A stretch of DNA of 20,115 nt from assembly GCA_036258555.1 (NCBI GenBank), contig DATADL010000242.1, forward strand, positions 1-20,115, read 5' to 3'. The position numbers and the translations under genes were made by a program. This DNA is from JALZEG01 sp036258555. Lineage in GTDB: Bacteria > Actinomycetota > CADDZG01 > WHSQ01. Below are positions 7,167 through 14,977 of the stretch, piece after piece. Numbering within the stretch: the first letter of the stretch is position 1; every line of letters starts with the position of its first letter. The notes under the pieces were generated by a model. It saw only the letters and a program-made list of their open reading frames with translations. It was not told the DNA's origin and made no database searches.

Positions 7167-8843
7167 CTAGGCCCCCGTCAGGGTGATCGGGTTCGTCAGC
7201 GCCTCTATCGCCGTGCCGCGCATCAGTTGCAGGCGGTAGTCGCCCGGCTCCTCGGCGCGGAACTCGTGCGTGAAGTCGTCACTCGTCACCGGCACCGACT
7301 GGATCTGCTCGCCGTCTCGCATTATCGCCAGCATCCGGGGCTGCGAGCCGGGGGCCGGGCCCCCGCCGATCACCTTGGCCACGAAGTCGGCCGCCCCCGC
7401 GTCGACGCGGTCGCCCATGATCGCGGGAGCGGACAGGCCTTCGGCGGTCGCCTCGAAGCGGAGATCGGGACCGTCGGACGCGAACATCTTCACGTACGCG
7501 TGACCGGCGCGGATCGCAGCCCCGATCCCTTCCTCGGAGAGCTCCTCCGCGTACACGACGGTCGTCGCCTCGCCGATGGGAGATTGCGTCGTCCCGTTGC
7601 CTCCGCCGGCGTGGTGCGAGTCGCTCGAGCCCACCGCGGTGATGCGGTAGCCAGCCGCGCGCAGCCCGTCCCACATCTCGATCGCGAGCGGCGTGAACGG
7701 GTTCGGTCCCAGCTCGTTGCCCTCCGGCGAGCTCGTGCCGCCGGGCCCGGTCGCGACCTCGAGCGCGTCGACGAGCCCCCATCTCGTCTCCTCGGCGGTG
7801 TAGTCCCACGAGCAGCCGCGACAGACGTTCCCGAAGCCGGGGACCGACGAGTCGAAGATCGTCGGGTGGTTCACCTGGGTCCATCCACCCGCGCGGCGGA
7901 TCGTCCGGAAGATCCGCGACGCGGGGACCGGCGGGCGCATCTCGACGAGCTCCTCGCCTCGCAGCCGGTAGACCGTCCCCGTGCGGTAGTCCGCGAACCG
8001 CAGGCTCGCGTGGTTGTTGACGTGCCCGCGGTAGGTGATGACCTCCGCGCTCCTGACGATCAGCTTGCCCGGATAGTCACGCTGGTAGCGACCGATCTCG
8101 CCCCAGTGCCGCGTCGTGACGTAGTCCGAGAGCGTGACGAAGTCGAGCGCAGCACCGTCGTCGGAGAACGCGTAGTCGAACGTCTCCCTCATCGTCGCGT
8201 CGCCGGGCCCGGAGTGCTCGGCGTGCACGTGGAAGTCGCCCTTGTACCAGCCGGGCTCGGTGTTGGCCGGCGCGGTGCGGTAGCGCGCGGGCGTCCACTC
8301 CCCGTCGGCGTCGTCCGCCGAGCGCCCGAGCAGGACCTCGAGCCGCCACCCGACGTCGCCGCCGGCGTCGCCCTCGTCCTGCCCCGCGACCGCGGCGACG
8401 CCGAGCTCCGCGGCCCACCGCCCCGGCCGTATCGGGCCGGGCAGGAAGCCGAGCGTCGCGTCCTCCTTCGTGACGAACGCGTCGGGACGGCTCGATCCTC
8501 CCCACCCCCGGAACTCGTCGCGGTCCCACAGCCGGTCGCCGCGGCCGCGCGCCTCGTAGAGGCCGAGGTCGATCGTGTGGCGGATCTGGCTCGACGTCGG
8601 CGACTCGGGCTGGTCGTAGCACAGCCTCACGTTCACGCGCGTCGTGCCCGCGGGCACGCGGAAGGGCACGAAAACGTACGAGCCCTCGACGTCGTCGGTG
8701 AACGTCCCGGTCACGGCCTTCGAGGGAGCGCCCTCGCCGCAGGACTCCGGCGGGGCGGCGGTCGCCGCGGGCACGAGCGCGGCGGCGACGAGCCCGACGA
8801 CCGCGGCCGCGGGTCCCAGCGTCTGCCCGTAGCGACGTCCCAC
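7167..8843 (-). CDS. Secreted PHP-domain metal hydrolase (CehA/McbA-like)
   Basis: A 558-residue exported protein. Residues 1-30 are a signal peptide ending ATAA. About 35-190 look like an N-terminal beta-rich domain. About 200-455 are a PHP metal-hydrolase domain of the CehA/McbA type. Candidate metal ligands, in order, are His205 and His207 (DFHVHAEHSG), Asp240 and His246 (TLSDYVTTRHW), Glu267 (SAEVITYRGH), His326 (QVNHPTIF), and Asp408 and His410 (GSSDSHHAGG). About 460-556 form a C-terminal beta domain. Relatives hydrolyse phosphate esters or, in CehA, the ester of carbaryl; the true substrate here is unknown. Cys341 and Cys344 (CRGC) lie between PHP motifs and may form a disulfide. The gene is 49 bases downstream of the membrane-protein gene on the same strand, so the two may share a transcript. 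Confidence 0.85.
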   Translation of the reverse strand: MGRRYGQTLGPAAAVVGLVAAALVPAATAAPPESCGEGAPSKAVTGTFTDDVEGSYVFVPFRVPAGTTRVNVRLCYDQPESPTSSQIRHTIDLGLYEARGRGDRLWDRDEFRGWGGSSRPDAFVTKEDATLGFLPGPIRPGRWAAELGVAAVAGQDEGDAGGDVGWRLEVLLGRSADDADGEWTPARYRTAPANTEPGWYKGDFHVHAEHSGPGDATMRETFDYAFSDDGAALDFVTLSDYVTTRHWGEIGRYQRDYPGKLIVRSAEVITYRGHVNNHASLRFADYRTGTVYRLRGEELVEMRPPVPASRIFRTIRRAGGWTQVNHPTIFDSSVPGFGNVCRGCSWDYTAEETRWGLVDALEVATGPGGTSSPEGNELGPNPFTPLAIEMWDGLRAAGYRITAVGSSDSHHAGGGNGTTQSPIGEATTVVYAEELSEEGIGAAIRAGHAYVKMFASDGPDLRFEATAEGLSAPAIMGDRVDAGAADFVAKVIGGGPAPGSQPRMLAIMRDGEQIQSVPVTSDDFTHEFRAEEPGDYRLQLMRGTAIEALTNPITLTGA

Positions 8844-8892
8844 CCACTCGACTCTGACACACCGGCTCCCGCGGCGCGGGACGCCGCGTCCG

Positions 8893-9324
8893 CTACGAGG
8901 GGGCGGCGCGCCCCGACCCCGGCGCCAGCGCGCGCAGCCCTGCGATGCCGAAGGCGACGCCGGTGCCGATCTCGGCCGCGGCCGTCACCCACGAGAACCA
9001 CGTGACGTTCGTGCGCGGCGGCGACACGAAGCTGTCGAGCGAGACCGGGAGGACGTGGCCGTACGTGAACAGCAGCGCGCTCCCGAACCCGACGACCGCG
9101 GCCGCAACGGGAGCGCCGCGCCGCCCCGTCACCGCCATCCACACCGCGAGCACGGCGAACAGACCCTGCACCGTCCCCACGGCGATCACGCGGTCCGGCG
9201 ACGCGTCGAGGCCGCGCCGCAGGTGGTCGAGCGCGTGGACGGAGAACCCGGCGGCGAAGGCGAGGGCGGCGACGCGCAGAGCTCCGTCGGCCCCGATCCG
9301 CGACCCCGCGATCCGCTCCGTCAT
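8893..9324 (-). CDS. Small four-helix integral membrane protein, function unknown
   Basis: A 143-residue protein with four predicted membrane segments, at about 15-35, 46-66, 71-92 and 110-133. His residues lie in or near the membrane (FSVHALDHLRRG after helix 1, FTYGHVLP in helix 3), and the helix-4 segment reads NVTWFSWVTAAAEIGTGVAF. I do not recognise a family with a known function. The ATG at 9324 is preferred over an in-frame ATG further upstream, because GGAGGT sits 6 bases before it and the longer form would run into the TetR gene. It is divergent from the TetR gene across a 37-base inverted repeat, so it is the prime candidate target of that repressor. The PHP hydrolase gene follows 49 bases downstream. 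Confidence 0.75.
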   Translation of the reverse strand: MTERIAGSRIGADGALRVAALAFAAGFSVHALDHLRRGLDASPDRVIAVGTVQGLFAVLAVWMAVTGRRGAPVAAAVVGFGSALLFTYGHVLPVSLDSFVSPPRTNVTWFSWVTAAAEIGTGVAFGIAGLRALAPGSGRAAPS

Positions 9325-9330
9325 CACGTC

Positions 9331-9336
9331 ACCTCC
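9331..9336 (-). promoter_or_regulatory. Shine-Dalgarno site fixing the membrane-protein start
   Basis: GGAGGT on the minus strand lies 6 bases before the ATG at 9324. It decides between that start and one 84 bases further upstream, which has no such site. Confidence 0.8.
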
Positions 9337-9353
9337 AGCACAGAAGGCTCGTC

Positions 9354-9390
9354 CGTACGCTTCCGTACGGTCACCATACGGTAGCGTACG
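9354..9390. promoter_or_regulatory. 37-base inverted repeat, probable TetR operator
   Basis: The left arm CGTACGCTTCCGTACG (9354-9369) and the reverse complement of the right arm, CGTACGCTACCGTATG (9375-9390), agree at 14 of 16 positions around a 5-base centre, GTCAC. The repeat ends 4 bases before the TetR ATG and lies 29 bases before the start of the divergent membrane-protein gene. Size, symmetry and place are as expected for an operator controlling both genes. Each arm also contains CGTACG or a near copy, so two stacked dimers could bind. Confidence 0.75.
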
Positions 9391-9394
9391 TCCC

Positions 9395-10045
9395 ATGCGC
9401 AAGCGCACCGCCGGGCGGCTGACGCCCCGCGACTGGGCCGAGGCCGCTCTCGAGGCGCTCGCCCGCGGGGGCGTCGAAGCCGTGGCCGTCGAGCCGATCG
9501 CAGCTGCCCTCGGGGCGACGAAGGGCAGCTTCTACTGGCACTTCGCCAACCGCGAGAGCCTCGTCGAGGCCGCGCTGGACTTGTGGGAGCAGAGCCGGAC
9601 CGACGACGTGATCCGGCAGCTCGAAGGCATCCCCGATCCCGCGGAGCGCCTGCGGGTGCTGATCGGCACCGGCATCGAGCTCGGCCCCACCGATCGCGTC
9701 GAGATCGCCCTCCTGGCGAACCCGGGCTATCCGCCGGCGCTGCGCCGCATGCGGCGGGTCGCGCAGCGCCGGATCGGCTACCTCGCCGACCAGCTGCAGG
9801 CGCTCGGCTGGACCCCCGCCGAGGCGCGCGACCGCGCGGTGCTGATCGCGTACCTCTACGTCGGGAACATGCAGCTCGCGCACCTCGCGCCGCGGCTCGT
9901 CGATGCCCGCGCGCACCGGCGACAGGCCGAGATCGTGTACGACGCGCTGATAGCCGCCCCCCGCGACGAGCACGCGGCGGCGCGCCGCTCCGGCGCCCGT
10001 CCTACCGGCGCGAGAGCGCGTTCAGCTCGAAGCCGTCGGGCGTAG
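9395..10045 (+). CDS. TetR/AcrR-family transcriptional regulator
   Basis: A 216-residue one-component repressor. The N-terminal helix-turn-helix is clear: LTPRDWAEAALEALARGGVE (9-28), then VEPIAAALGATKGSFYWHFA (32-51) with the family hallmark GATKGSFYWHF, then RESLVEAALDLWEQ. The rest is the helical ligand-binding and dimer domain, which is too variable to name a ligand. The C-terminal 20 residues are rich in Arg, Ala and Ser and run over the 3' end of the convergent gene by 44 bases. The ATG at 9395 lies 4 bases after the inverted repeat and has no Shine-Dalgarno sequence. TAGCGT (9382-9387) inside the repeat could be the -10 box, making the message leaderless. A frame open further upstream (to 8945) would cross the divergent gene and is rejected. 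It probably represses itself and the membrane-protein gene. Confidence 0.9.
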   Translation: MRKRTAGRLTPRDWAEAALEALARGGVEAVAVEPIAAALGATKGSFYWHFANRESLVEAALDLWEQSRTDDVIRQLEGIPDPAERLRVLIGTGIELGPTDRVEIALLANPGYPPALRRMRRVAQRRIGYLADQLQALGWTPAEARDRAVLIAYLYVGNMQLAHLAPRLVDARAHRRQAEIVYDALIAAPRDEHAAARRSGARPTGARARSARSRRA

Positions 10046-11624
10046 CCAGGACCTCCCAGACCCCCGGGCCGACGTCGAACCTCTCGATCGCGCCCGCGGT
10101 CGTCGCCGCGACGATCCGGCCCGTGGTCCCGGCCGGGAACGCGAACAGGCGCCGAACGCCCGGCTCCTCCTCTTCCGGATAAGCGGCGAACAGGCTGACC
10201 GACACCAGCTCGGCCGCCTGCCAGTCGCGGAAATAGCCGCGCGTCGTGTGCTCGAGCATGTACCCGCCACGGCGGATCGTCGGGCGCATGAAGAATCGGC
10301 CGTCGTCGGTGAACCCTGCCTGCGTCCGGTAGCCGCTGTCGGCCGGCGACGACCCGGACGTGAAGATGAAGCCGAACTCGTGGTCCGGCAGCTCGACGAT
10401 CAGCCGCGGCCCCCTCGCCGCCTTCGACCCGTCGCGGTTGTCGACGTCGCCCCCGACGGCGCGCGCGTACACGACGCTCTCCTTCATCTGCACGGGCTCG
10501 ATCACGGCTCGTGGCGACACCGGCGACGGTCGCTCGTCCTTCGTCGACCATCCCTCCGCCCACGCGCCGTCCCAGTCCCATTCGAGCGCCCCGCGGTCGT
10601 TCGCAGGCGCGCGCTTCTCGCGCGCGTGCACCGAGGCGGCGCTCATCCCGATCGCGAACGAGGCCGCGTCGCCGTCGTAGATCGTCCCGCCGGTCGGCCT
10701 CGTGTCGAAGGGGACGAACTCCCCGAGCGCGTCCGCCGTGACGAGGCCGTGCAGGAACCCGGTGACGCGGCGGAAGTCATCCGTGTATGCGAAGTCGAGG
10801 AACGGGAAGACCTTCGGCCCGGTCGGCGCGACCGTCGTCCCGACCGACATCGAAGCGACGTTGAGCGCACGGCCCGACCCGCGAGCGAGCGCCCTGAGCG
10901 GCGATTCCTCCGCGTCCCCGACGCGTCCCGTCGACCAGTGGTAGTTGCCCCGCGCGGTGTAACCCCAGTCCGCGACCCACTCGTCGGGATACGGCACGTG
11001 GTGCGCCGGCGCGTAGGTCTTGCCTCCGTATATCTCGGGGGGGCCGTACGCCGGCGCGACGTGCTGCTCGAGGACGAGGCGGCCGGTCTGCGCGCGCGTC
11101 TCCAGCGTGACGCGCGACTCAGGAACGAATGTGTCGAGGTTGGGCGCGAACGCGCCCGGGTTGAACCGCGCCGTGAACGTGTAGGAGTCGGGAGCCGCGT
11201 CGTTCACGCGCCACACGACGGAGCGTCCGCGCACGCGCCCGTTGCGGTTGGCGCTGCCGGCCACCGGGCTCGGGTCGGCCGTCCCGGTGTGATGCCCCGT
11301 CATCACGACGGTGAGGTCGCCCGGCCAGCGCACGTCGACGGTCACCGACTCGAAGTGCTCGTTGGCGGGCCCGGGGACGACGACGTGCGACGTCTGCGTC
11401 TCGGGCACGTCGACGGGGGCGGACTCCGACGAGCGCACGGCGTCGAAGCCGAGCCACACGTGGTCGGCGGAGCTCTCCGCACGGAAGGCCCCGTCGACGT
11501 ACGTCATCCGCTCCAGCGAGACCTCGAGGACCGGGACGCGCGAGGAGGCCGGGAGCGCCGCGCCCAAGACGAGCGCGAGCGCACCGAGAAGCACCGCCAG
11601 CAGCGAGGTCCGCCTTCTGCCCAC
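10002..11624 (-). CDS. Secreted protein of unknown function
   Basis: A 540-residue protein that I cannot assign to a family. Residues 1-28 are a clear signal peptide: Arg-rich start, hydrophobic core LLAVLLGALALVLGAAL, then PASS. The rest is beta-rich in appearance, with no further membrane helix, no cysteine and no lipobox. Aromatic-rich patches such as NYHWSTGRVGD, LEWDWDGAWAEGW and RRGGYMLEHTTRGYFRDW are the most likely conserved core. Histidines cluster in TGHHTGT and APAHHVPYP. The start is a GTG at 11624. It lies 48 bases downstream of the RTX gene on the same strand, so they may be co-transcribed. The 3' end overlaps the convergent TetR gene by 44 bases. It is real by its signal peptide, length and consistent coding; the role is unknown. 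Confidence 0.75.
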   Translation of the reverse strand: MGRRRTSLLAVLLGALALVLGAALPASSRVPVLEVSLERMTYVDGAFRAESSADHVWLGFDAVRSSESAPVDVPETQTSHVVVPGPANEHFESVTVDVRWPGDLTVVMTGHHTGTADPSPVAGSANRNGRVRGRSVVWRVNDAAPDSYTFTARFNPGAFAPNLDTFVPESRVTLETRAQTGRLVLEQHVAPAYGPPEIYGGKTYAPAHHVPYPDEWVADWGYTARGNYHWSTGRVGDAEESPLRALARGSGRALNVASMSVGTTVAPTGPKVFPFLDFAYTDDFRRVTGFLHGLVTADALGEFVPFDTRPTGGTIYDGDAASFAIGMSAASVHAREKRAPANDRGALEWDWDGAWAEGWSTKDERPSPVSPRAVIEPVQMKESVVYARAVGGDVDNRDGSKAARGPRLIVELPDHEFGFIFTSGSSPADSGYRTQAGFTDDGRFFMRPTIRRGGYMLEHTTRGYFRDWQAAELVSVSLFAAYPEEEEPGVRRLFAFPAGTTGRIVAATTAGAIERFDVGPGVWEVLATPDGFELNALSRR

Positions 11625-11632
11625 GATCGAGA

Positions 11633-11653
11633 GTTCGGCGCCGCGGACCGAAC
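11633..11653. repeat. Short inverted repeat between RTX and secreted-protein genes
   Basis: GTTCGG (11633-11638) and CCGAAC (11648-11653) can pair with a 9-base loop in the 48-base gap between two minus-strand genes. It could be an RNA processing or attenuation hairpin. There is no T tract, so it is not a classic terminator. Confidence 0.3.
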
Positions 11654-11672
11654 CCCTCCGGGCGAAGGCCGC

Positions 11673-12830
11673 CTAGGGCTCCCCCGGCGGGGTCGTGCTC
11701 TCGCATCCCTGGATCGTCTCGCCCTCGGTGCAGACGTCGAACCCGTCACCGCCGTCGAGCGAGTCCTCGCCCGCGGCCCCTTCGAGGACGTCGTCGCCAC
11801 CGCGTCCGTGGATCACGTCGTCGCCGTCGAAGTCGTACTCGCCGCCTATGAGATGGTTCGGCCCGTCGTCTCCGTAGATCGTGTCGCCCTGGCTGCTTCC
11901 GATCACGGTCTCGATGGCCGTCAACGTGTCGTCGCCCTGCCCCCGCGCCGTCCCGGCCGCGAGGTCGACGGTGACGGCGACGTGGCCGAAGCCGATCGAA
12001 TCCGAGCCCGCGCCGCCGTCGACGGTGTCCGAGCCGACGCCGCCGATGTCGTCCGCGATGATCGAGTCGTCGTCGCCGCGGCCGGTCACGCGGTCGTCGC
12101 CGTTCATCGCGTGCAGCCAGTTCGGCGCGTCGTCCCCTGTGATCACGTCGTCGCCGTTGGACCCCAGCACGGACTCGAACCCGGCCAGCGAATCCGTCCC
12201 GTCCTCGGCGACCCCGACTCCGGCCGCGAGGTCGACCTCCACGCCCCCGGCGTCGTACGAGTAGTCGCAGCAGAGTTCGGTGTACTCGACCAGGTCGTGG
12301 TCCGCGCCTCCGTCGAGCGCGTCCTGCCCGGCCCCGCCGAGGATGCCGTCGCCTCCGTCGCCGCCGTCGATCGTGTCCCAACCGATGCCCCCGTCGACGT
12401 AGTCGCCCCCGATGCCCGTCGAGACGACGTCGGCGCCGAGCTCCGCATGGACGTAGTCGGGGCCTTCTCCGGTGCGGATCCTGTCGTCGCCCGGCCCGCC
12501 GTAGACGAGATCGCCTCCTCCGCCCCCCGCGATGCGGTCGTCGCCTCGTCCGCCGGAGATCGTGTCCTCGTCCTCGTCGTAGTTGCCCTTGGCGCAGATG
12601 CGGTCGTTGCCGCCCTTGCCGTTTATGTAGTCGGTCGAGTCCGTCCCGACGATGACGTCGGCGCGGGGCGTGCCCGTTATCGACTCGTAGCCGCCTTCGG
12701 CGACGATCGTCGCCCGCTTGCCCATGCACATCGGGCGGGCTGCACCCTCGGCCCCCGGAGCCGCTCCGACCGGGAGCAGCACGGCGGCCGCGAGCGAGGC
12801 GGCTGTCACGACGGCAGAAGTGCGATGCAA
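11673..12830 (-). CDS. Secreted RTX-type (hemolysin-type) calcium-binding repeat protein
   Basis: A 385-residue exported protein. Residues 1-30 are a signal peptide ending near PGAEGAA. The mature start MCMGKRATIVAEGGYESITG resembles a Cys-Xaa-Gly-Lys head that I recall from actinobacterial secreted RTX proteins. From about 50 to 365 there are many Asp/Gly nonapeptides of the GGxGxDxhx type (GGRGDDRIAGG, GGPGDDRIRTG, GGIGWDTIDGG, GGAGSDSIGFG, GRGGDDVLEGA), which fold as calcium-loaded beta rolls. Two less regular blocks, near 180-225 and 280-310, share VDLAAG. No protease, lipase or adhesin domain is attached, and with an N-terminal signal peptide it should use Sec/Tat rather than type I secretion. 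I chose the TTG at 12830: GAGGAGA lies just before it and the signal peptide then begins cleanly. A GTG at 12860 and an ATG at 12920 are alternatives. Confidence 0.88.
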   Translation of the reverse strand: MHRTSAVVTAASLAAAVLLPVGAAPGAEGAARPMCMGKRATIVAEGGYESITGTPRADVIVGTDSTDYINGKGGNDRICAKGNYDEDEDTISGGRGDDRIAGGGGGDLVYGGPGDDRIRTGEGPDYVHAELGADVVSTGIGGDYVDGGIGWDTIDGGDGGDGILGGAGQDALDGGADHDLVEYTELCCDYSYDAGGVEVDLAAGVGVAEDGTDSLAGFESVLGSNGDDVITGDDAPNWLHAMNGDDRVTGRGDDDSIIADDIGGVGSDTVDGGAGSDSIGFGHVAVTVDLAAGTARGQGDDTLTAIETVIGSSQGDTIYGDDGPNHLIGGEYDFDGDDVIHGRGGDDVLEGAAGEDSLDGGDGFDVCTEGETIQGCESTTPPGEP

Positions 12831-12835
12831 GCTCG

Positions 12836-12843
12836 TTCTCCTC
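12836..12843 (-). promoter_or_regulatory. Ribosome binding site supporting a TTG start
   Basis: GAGGAGAA on the minus strand precedes TTG (12828-12830) at good spacing. It is the reason to prefer this rare start over the upstream GTG and ATG, which would add unrelated residues before the signal peptide. Confidence 0.6.
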
Positions 12844-12997
12844 GTAGCAGGGCGGATCACGTAAAGACGCGCAACCCACCCGAAGCGTTCCCCTCGCGAC
12901 GGCCGGATAAAGCAGGGCAACCGGGCGCGGATGGAACCGTTCGCCCCGGGGAAGCATCTGTTCGAGGACGACCCACCTCTCGGAAGGCCCGGTGACC
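12844..12997. promoter_or_regulatory. Divergent promoter region, RTX gene / SBBP gene
   Basis: This gap of about 155 bases separates two divergent secreted-protein genes and must contain both promoters. I see no convincing -35/-10 pair. GGAAGG at 12982-12987 is the likely ribosome site for the plus-strand gene. Confidence 0.35.
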
Positions 12998-14977
12998 ATG
13001 CAGACGAAGTACCGCCGGACGCGCGCGCTCCTCGGCGCGGCCGTCGCCGCCGGCCTCGCGACGCCCGCGGACGCGGCCCCGCGGTCGGACCACGCGCTGC
13101 GCACGTCGTCCTACGTCGGCGGCAGCTACGTGGACTACGCGGAGGCCGTGGCGGTCGACGCCGCCGGAAACCTCTACGTCACCGGTTACACGGGGTCCGA
13201 GGACTTCCCGACGTCGGACGGGGCTGCGCAGACAGAGTTCACCGGCGGCGACGAGACCGTCCCCTACGACGCGTTCGTCACGAAGGTCGACCCCAAGGGA
13301 TCCGAGGTCGTCTATTCGACGTACATCGGCGGGGACGCGATCGACATGGCGCTCGACATCACCGTCGACGCGACCGGCGCCGCGTACGTGATCGGCAAGA
13401 CGAGCTCGTCCGACTTCCCGACGACTCCGGGCGCGCTGGACAACCGCGCGCGCAGCGCCGACAACGTCTTCCTCACGAAGATCGCTCCCGACGGCCGGTC
13501 CTTCGCCTACTCCGCGATCCTCGGCCCCGGCGAAGGCACCGGGGTCGACGTCGACGACGAGGGCCGGGCCTACGTCACCGGCACCACGCGGGGGTCGAGC
13601 TACCCGGCGACCGCCGGAGCGCTCCAGCCGCAACCGAGCGGGAACGGCGACTCGTTCGTCTCCGAGGTCACGGCCGCGGGAGACGGCTTCGTCTATTCCA
13701 CTTTCCTCGGGGGGACCGAGGTCGAGCGGTCGGGCGACGTCGGGATCGACCCGACGGGGGCCGCCGTCGTGAGCGGCGTCACCAGCTCGGAGGACTTCCC
13801 GGCGACACCCGGCGCGTTCCAGCAGTCGCCCGGGGACGACAGCCCCGCGGTGATGGACGCGTACGTGACGAAGCTCGCGCCCGGCGGCGAGACCGCCGTC
13901 TATTCGACGTACCTCGGAGGAGACGACTTCGAGTGGCAGGTGGGGGTCGACGCCGACGCGAGCGGGAACGCCTTCGTGGCCGGCGGGACGAGCTCGTCCG
14001 ACTTCCCCACGACGCGCGGCGCGTTCCAGACCGAGAAGAAGAGCCGCCGGCGAGGAGAGGACGCGTTCGTCGTCAAGCTCGACCCGTCGGGAGACGTGCG
14101 CTACTCGACGCTGCTCGGCGGGTCGGCGGCCGACGGAGCGACGAGCGTCGCCGTGGCGGACCGCGGCACCGTCTACGTCGCCGGGTCGACGAGGTCGAAC
14201 GACTTCCCCACGACGCCGGGCGCGCTCAAGCGGAAGTCGGGCGACAACACCGACGCGTTCCTCACGCGCGTGGCGCGGAGCGGCCGGTCGATCGTTTACT
14301 CGACGACCTACGGGGGCTGGTCCCAGTACGAGCTGGGGCTCGACGTCGCGGTCGCCGCGGGCCGCATAGGGCTGGCCGGCCCGACGTACGGCGAGGAGCT
14401 TCCGCTCGCCGGCAAACCGTTCCAGCCCGAGTACGCCGGCAACGCAGACGCTTACGTCGCGTCCTTCTCGCCCACGCCGGCCCGCGGGACGAACCTCGTC
14501 CGCGCGGGGTTCGACGACCCGCGGCTGCGCCTGGGCCTCGGCGACACCGTGCAGTGGCACTTCAAGTCGAACGCCCGGAGGTCGGTCGAGGACGCGTCCG
14601 GGCTCGGCCTGTTCGACAGCCGGAGACGCGGTCGCGAGTACCACTACGCCTTCTCGTTCTTCGCCGCGGGACGGTTCGTCGCGGTCGACTCCGCGACTAA
14701 AGATCGCCAGCGGATCCCGGTCCGGACGAGGGCCCTGTCGACCCCCGAAGGGATCCGTCTGGCGTGGGCGACGGAGCGGCGCGAGGGCTACGTGTTCGAC
14801 GTGCAGGCGAAGCCGCCCGGAGCGTCGTCCTTCGAGACCGTCCACGAGGGAACGCCGGCTACCGACGCGATGTACGAGCCGGCTACCGACGGCCGCTACG
14901 TTTTCCGCGCCCGGATACGCTCCGCCGAGGGCCGAGCCGCGTCGGGCTGGTCACCGCCCGTCGCGGTCGAGGTCTAG
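12998..14977 (+). CDS. Secreted SBBP beta-propeller protein with degenerate cupredoxin-like and FN3-like C-terminal domains
   Basis: A 659-residue exported protein. A signal peptide covers about residues 1-27 (ends ADA). Seven SBBP repeats follow to about residue 485, each with a core like VAVDAAGNLYVTGYT..DFPT..GA and STYLGG between blades, which fits a seven-bladed propeller. Next, about 490-565, is a plastocyanin-like stretch (GDTVQWHF, SVEDASGLGLFDS, FSFFAAGRFVAV) lacking the usual copper ligands. The last 85 residues look like a fibronectin type III domain (IRLAWATERREGYVFDVQ, ending SGWSPPVAVEV). GGAAGG lies 10 bases before the ATG at 12998 and 4 bases before an in-frame GTG at 12992, so two codons are uncertain. 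Two blades share an identical 21-base stretch at 13399-13419 and 13987-14007. The stop overlaps the convergent gene's stop. Probably a surface or extracellular binding protein. Confidence 0.85.
   Translation: MQTKYRRTRALLGAAVAAGLATPADAAPRSDHALRTSSYVGGSYVDYAEAVAVDAAGNLYVTGYTGSEDFPTSDGAAQTEFTGGDETVPYDAFVTKVDPKGSEVVYSTYIGGDAIDMALDITVDATGAAYVIGKTSSSDFPTTPGALDNRARSADNVFLTKIAPDGRSFAYSAILGPGEGTGVDVDDEGRAYVTGTTRGSSYPATAGALQPQPSGNGDSFVSEVTAAGDGFVYSTFLGGTEVERSGDVGIDPTGAAVVSGVTSSEDFPATPGAFQQSPGDDSPAVMDAYVTKLAPGGETAVYSTYLGGDDFEWQVGVDADASGNAFVAGGTSSSDFPTTRGAFQTEKKSRRRGEDAFVVKLDPSGDVRYSTLLGGSAADGATSVAVADRGTVYVAGSTRSNDFPTTPGALKRKSGDNTDAFLTRVARSGRSIVYSTTYGGWSQYELGLDVAVAAGRIGLAGPTYGEELPLAGKPFQPEYAGNADAYVASFSPTPARGTNLVRAGFDDPRLRLGLGDTVQWHFKSNARRSVEDASGLGLFDSRRRGREYHYAFSFFAAGRFVAVDSATKDRQRIPVRTRALSTPEGIRLAWATERREGYVFDVQAKPPGASSFETVHEGTPATDAMYEPATDGRYVFRARIRSAEGRAASGWSPPVAVEV

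Noticed and set aside
8945..9394. Extended start of the TetR gene far upstream.
   Set aside because: It would run through the divergent membrane-protein gene. The TetR domain begins at the ATG at 9395, directly after the operator-like repeat.
11720..12700. Repetitive DNA that could be mistaken for a repeat array or CRISPR.
   Set aside because: The repeats are in frame and encode Asp/Gly-rich RTX nonapeptides; there are no constant repeats with unique spacers.
10248..12995. A 915-codon open frame on the plus strand opposite the secreted-protein and RTX genes.
   Set aside because: It is antisense to two genes with clear signal peptides and RTX repeats. Its translation is low-complexity Arg/Val/Asp-rich text, as expected from the opposite strand of GC-rich genes.
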